Assembly (NCBI GenBank): GCA_007449985.2
Contig: VIIQ02000703.1
Coordinates: forward strand, 310,001-374,000
Direction of reading: 5' to 3'
Origin: Desmodesmus armatus
Taxonomy: Eukaryota > Chlorophyta > Chlorophyceae > Sphaeropleales > Scenedesmaceae
DNA length: 64,000 nucleotides
Positions within the stretch are counted from its first letter, which is position 1, and every line of letters begins with the position of its first letter. Made by a program: the position numbers and the translations under genes. Below the pieces are notes generated by a model. It had not been told where the DNA came from. It did not search any database and saw only the letters and a program-made list of their open reading frames with translations. Below, piece by piece: positions 61,301 to 64,000 of the stretch.

Positions 61301-63252
61301 CGGCCGTCCTGCAGCCTGAACGGGGTCTTGCACGGGGACTGGTGACTGAAAGGGGATGTTGAGCTTCTTCTCCGTGCTTGTCGCTTGGTGCAGCCCTCTG
61401 ATAGAGGTGAAGCCAGTCAGGTCTGCCTCGAAGTAAGCAATGTCATCAGGAAGAGCGGTGCGCATGGCGTCCAGATCCATGGGTGTGTTTACAGTAAAGG
61501 TCACCAAGCGCCAAGACAATAGGTTGCTGTTGCCCAGCTGCAGGGAAAAAAGCAGCATGGGCTCGGTTAGCAGAGTCATTGTCTGTGTTGAAAAGCCTGG
61601 GCAATCAGGCGGCCTGCTGGCAACTTGCTAGAAGGTGGCTCCTGCGCTGCGCATGCACCAGGGTGTGCATGCTGGTTTGTCAGTGCCCACTTTGACAGCT
61701 ATCCTGCATTGCTGGGTCGTCCGCAGGCTGCGCACTGCGCTTGATATGATCTGTGCTGCATGTTGCAGCCCACCCATAGTGGGCAGAGGGTACATATTGC
61801 TTGCTTGCTATTGGGTTGCTTGCCGCCCCGCAAACCAAACTGCATGTGCTGGCCGCAGGCTTACTCACTGTGCCGAGGGGTGTGTTGCAGACACCGCCAA
61901 AGCGCCTTGGGCCTGCCACAAGGCCGCCAAGCTCTTTACAAATTGCCGTAACATTCTCCAAGCCAACCCCTGGCTTCAGGCGCATGATGTACCTGTGCAG
62001 GAACAGAAAGGCACCGTTTGATCTCTGTACTGCGCTTGTGTGACACCTCTCTGCAGTAACGTTTCCAAAGCCTCCTTCAAGCCTGGGGTTCATGTGCTGG
62101 GCATGTGTTGAGTACGCCAAGGCAAGATGTGAAGCGGGGCTCCAGTGGGACCAACCCACCTGTTGCGCCCCGCCTTGAGATTGTTGAGATCATCACCAAA
62201 ACGGGCGGACGCACGATGCTGCTGAAGTCCAGCCAGGACGCGGCAGAAGCTGTTATGGCGTCCTTGGACACTAGCTTGATGTCGTCCAGCACAAGGGTGA
62301 ACCCCATGCCAGAGATGTCAGCAAACACGATGGCATCAAAGTGGCTGTGTACACCTCCGCCACACGCGACAGATGCAGGGTCGGTGCTGTTGGCACCAGC
62401 ACGCAGAGCGCTCAGGGCAACCTGAATGTGGATGAAGCCATCGTCATCATTGCCCAAAATGCTGATGCCGGCCTGTAGCTGGTCTGGGCTGTGGAAGCGC
62501 ACATCTTGGGAGAGGGTTTTGGTTGCTGAGTCCTTGATGTAGAGGCTGATGGCTGTGAGGCCCGAGCCCTTGACCCAGAAGTCCAGCACACTGCATGCAA
62601 GAAGGGTCAGCGCAGCACAGTGGCCAGCTAAGCCTGCAGGACAAATACCGCAGCTTGGTAGAAGCCATTGCTTGGCTGAACAGCTTATGCAGGATTGCTG
62701 CTTCTTGTGCTGACTCTGCACTGTGCTGGCAGCACAACAGTGTGCTGGGGCCTGCAGGACACTGACTCCTGTCCCAGTCAGTGTGCTGGGAAGTCAGCAC
62801 CTTGCATGCATGCTACATGTAGTGGTCCAACGGTGATTGGTATGAGGCAGCACCAACTGGCTGGATTTTTCACCTGTCAGAGTACTCCACTTGGCTTGAG
62901 GCGAAGACCAAGCTGCCCCAAGCTGCCACCACAGCAGACAAACTGGCACTGCTGCCATTTCTCCGCTTGGCAACATCTTCGAAGTTGCAGCGTTGACAAC
63001 CCAACGAGTTGTCATGCCAGGTGCCATGGATCGATCCATTTCCGTACACCTGTGTCGATTGGACCTGTTGTGCAACAGCAGACAGGTGTGAGCCAACTGC
63101 TTCGAACGGGCACAAAGCATCGCTGGCTTCTGATGTCTCACCTCCGGCCGTTTTGCTTTCTGCTTGTCCTTGATTGCTTCAGCAGCGCCCATATCGTCCT
63201 GGGCCATGCTGCTGGTGAGGAACAGCAACAGCAGCAGGTAGGCTGGCCCCAT
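58373..63252 (-). CDS. Secreted subtilisin-like serine protease with lectin-like N-terminal domain
   Basis: Fourteen exons: 63252-63142, 63064-62874, 62590-62160, 61992-61869, 61537-61244, 61055-60973, 60789-60710, 60465-60343, 60130-60072, 59964-59909, 59745-59664, ~59474-59249, 58999-58890 and 58747-58373; about 781 residues. A signal peptide (MGPAYLLLLLFLTSSMA) is followed by a jelly-roll, galactose-binding-like domain (GTWHDNS to LVLDDIKLV), an I9-type propeptide start (YIMRLKPGVGLENVTAIC), and the S8 catalytic domain: Asp in VYVLDTGV, His in NGHGTHAAG, Asn region ITAAGNN and Ser in GTSMATPHVAG. A Pro/Ser/Lys repeat tail and a short Cys-rich end (CNTCKWCTLIC) follow. It is likely a cell-wall or extracellular protease, as for algal hatching and gamete enzymes, but the substrate is unknown. 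Exon 3 is one base short (431) versus its duplicate (432), which breaks the frame as written. Confidence 0.75.
58440..58610 (-). repeat. Coding Pro-Ser-Lys repeat in the subtilase tail
   Basis: Imperfect repeats encode the pattern PSPSPSPKPAPKPSPSPSPK, a hydroxyproline-rich-glycoprotein-like linker typical of algal extracellular proteins and probably O-glycosylated. Confidence 0.85.
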
Positions 63253-64000
63253 AGCGATTGGGTTCCTAGATGAGGGACTAAAAGGTCAACTAGAACAGGA
63301 CGCAGTGCTGCGTTCGAGAGCCTGCGGCCAGTAGTACAGGTATCGTCAAGTTGTTTCGCGGTGAAGTAATCTAAACTATATGTGAGTAGGCTTAGAGCAT
63401 CTTGATCGTCCAGGTTATCCTCAAGATTTGCGTGCACTATAACCCCTGTCTGACTGGTGGGATTTCGGGTTGAGGGTTTGAGCTGTCATCGAATTTGACC
63501 GGTTATCCTGGCCATCAACTGCTCAATCCTTGAATTGTTCGTTTGTCGGCTACGAACGTAACACCTCGCAGGAGTTCAGGTCATAGACCTCAAGTCATGG
63601 CACATACGACCAGCATGTCTCTTTTCAGTTGTGGGGGCCGTGTGGTTGGGGAGGCACCCAAGCGCCTCACCATCATGATGCATCAGCCTGATCAGCCTGA
63701 TGCATCAGCCATGCACAGCTGGCGTCTGATCGTTCCGGGATCATTCTGCGGCACATCCAAGCACGTTCTCCTGTCGTCATCGAGGCCTGCAGCCACTTTA
63801 TGGAAGCGGAGCTGCATGCAGCTTGTGAGTCTCCCAGTGCCGGATCATCACATGTGTCGCACAGAGATAAGGGGAATGACATCCACCCATATGTTACATG
63901 GCACGCACACAGACACACACTTCAGTGCATCAGAGCACACACTTTTATTCGATGCAGCACAAGCTCAGCGATATCCTGCGTCCACACCACACCCACACAC
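63253..64000. other. Upstream region of the subtilase gene
   Basis: Contains the presumed promoter and 5' untranslated region of the minus-strand subtilase. Short CATCAGCCTGAT direct repeats occur at 63680-63705 and a CA-rich end begins near 63902. No exon was recognised before the window ends. Confidence 0.35.

Overview
The window is nuclear DNA from a green alga, most probably a chlorophycean. The evidence is dense short exons with GT-AG introns and TG-rich intron sequence, heavy CAG/GCA triplet use giving Gln, Ala and Ser tracts, a TGTAA poly(A) signal, a chloroplast import channel gene, and class-3 lipase and subtilase genes of an algal type. The genus is not resolved. There is no sign of bacterial operons, and I saw no tRNA, rRNA or CRISPR.

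Layout. 0.6-4.0 kb (-): leucine-rich-repeat protein. 4.5-6.3 kb (+): TIC20-type chloroplast import channel subunit, divergent from the LRR gene. 7.2-22.1 kb (+): one very long gene of about 22 exons for a polytopic class-3 (diacylglycerol-lipase-like) lipase with a low-complexity C-terminal tail of about 1,100 residues. One of its introns carries a fresh-looking 1.9 kb inverted, circularly permuted repeat element. 23.7-45.9 kb (+): a tandem array of five paralogous genes (A-E here) of a family I do not recognise. They share an N-terminal helical domain, a basic/acidic low-complexity linker, a middle helical domain (absent from E) and a two-exon C-terminal module. C and E read open; A, B and D carry premature TAG codons or frameshifts. 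47.7-50.2 kb (-): small uncharacterised gene. 50.5-54.3 kb (+): alpha/beta hydrolase resembling isoprenylcysteine methylesterase. 54.4-56.9 kb: rearranged fragments of the two flanking genes. 58.4-63.3 kb (-): secreted subtilisin-like protease with a lectin-like N-terminal domain and a Pro/Ser/Lys-rich tail.

The genes are independent eukaryotic transcription units and show no common pathway. The 23-46 kb array is the strongest candidate for undescribed biology. It is a young, still degenerating tandem family with conserved flanking blocks, nuclear-type basic motifs and a helix pattern loosely like the DNA-binding domain of tyrosine recombinases. Exon models were assembled by eye from splice consensus and reading-phase continuity. 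Most junctions close in phase, and the ones that do not are flagged.
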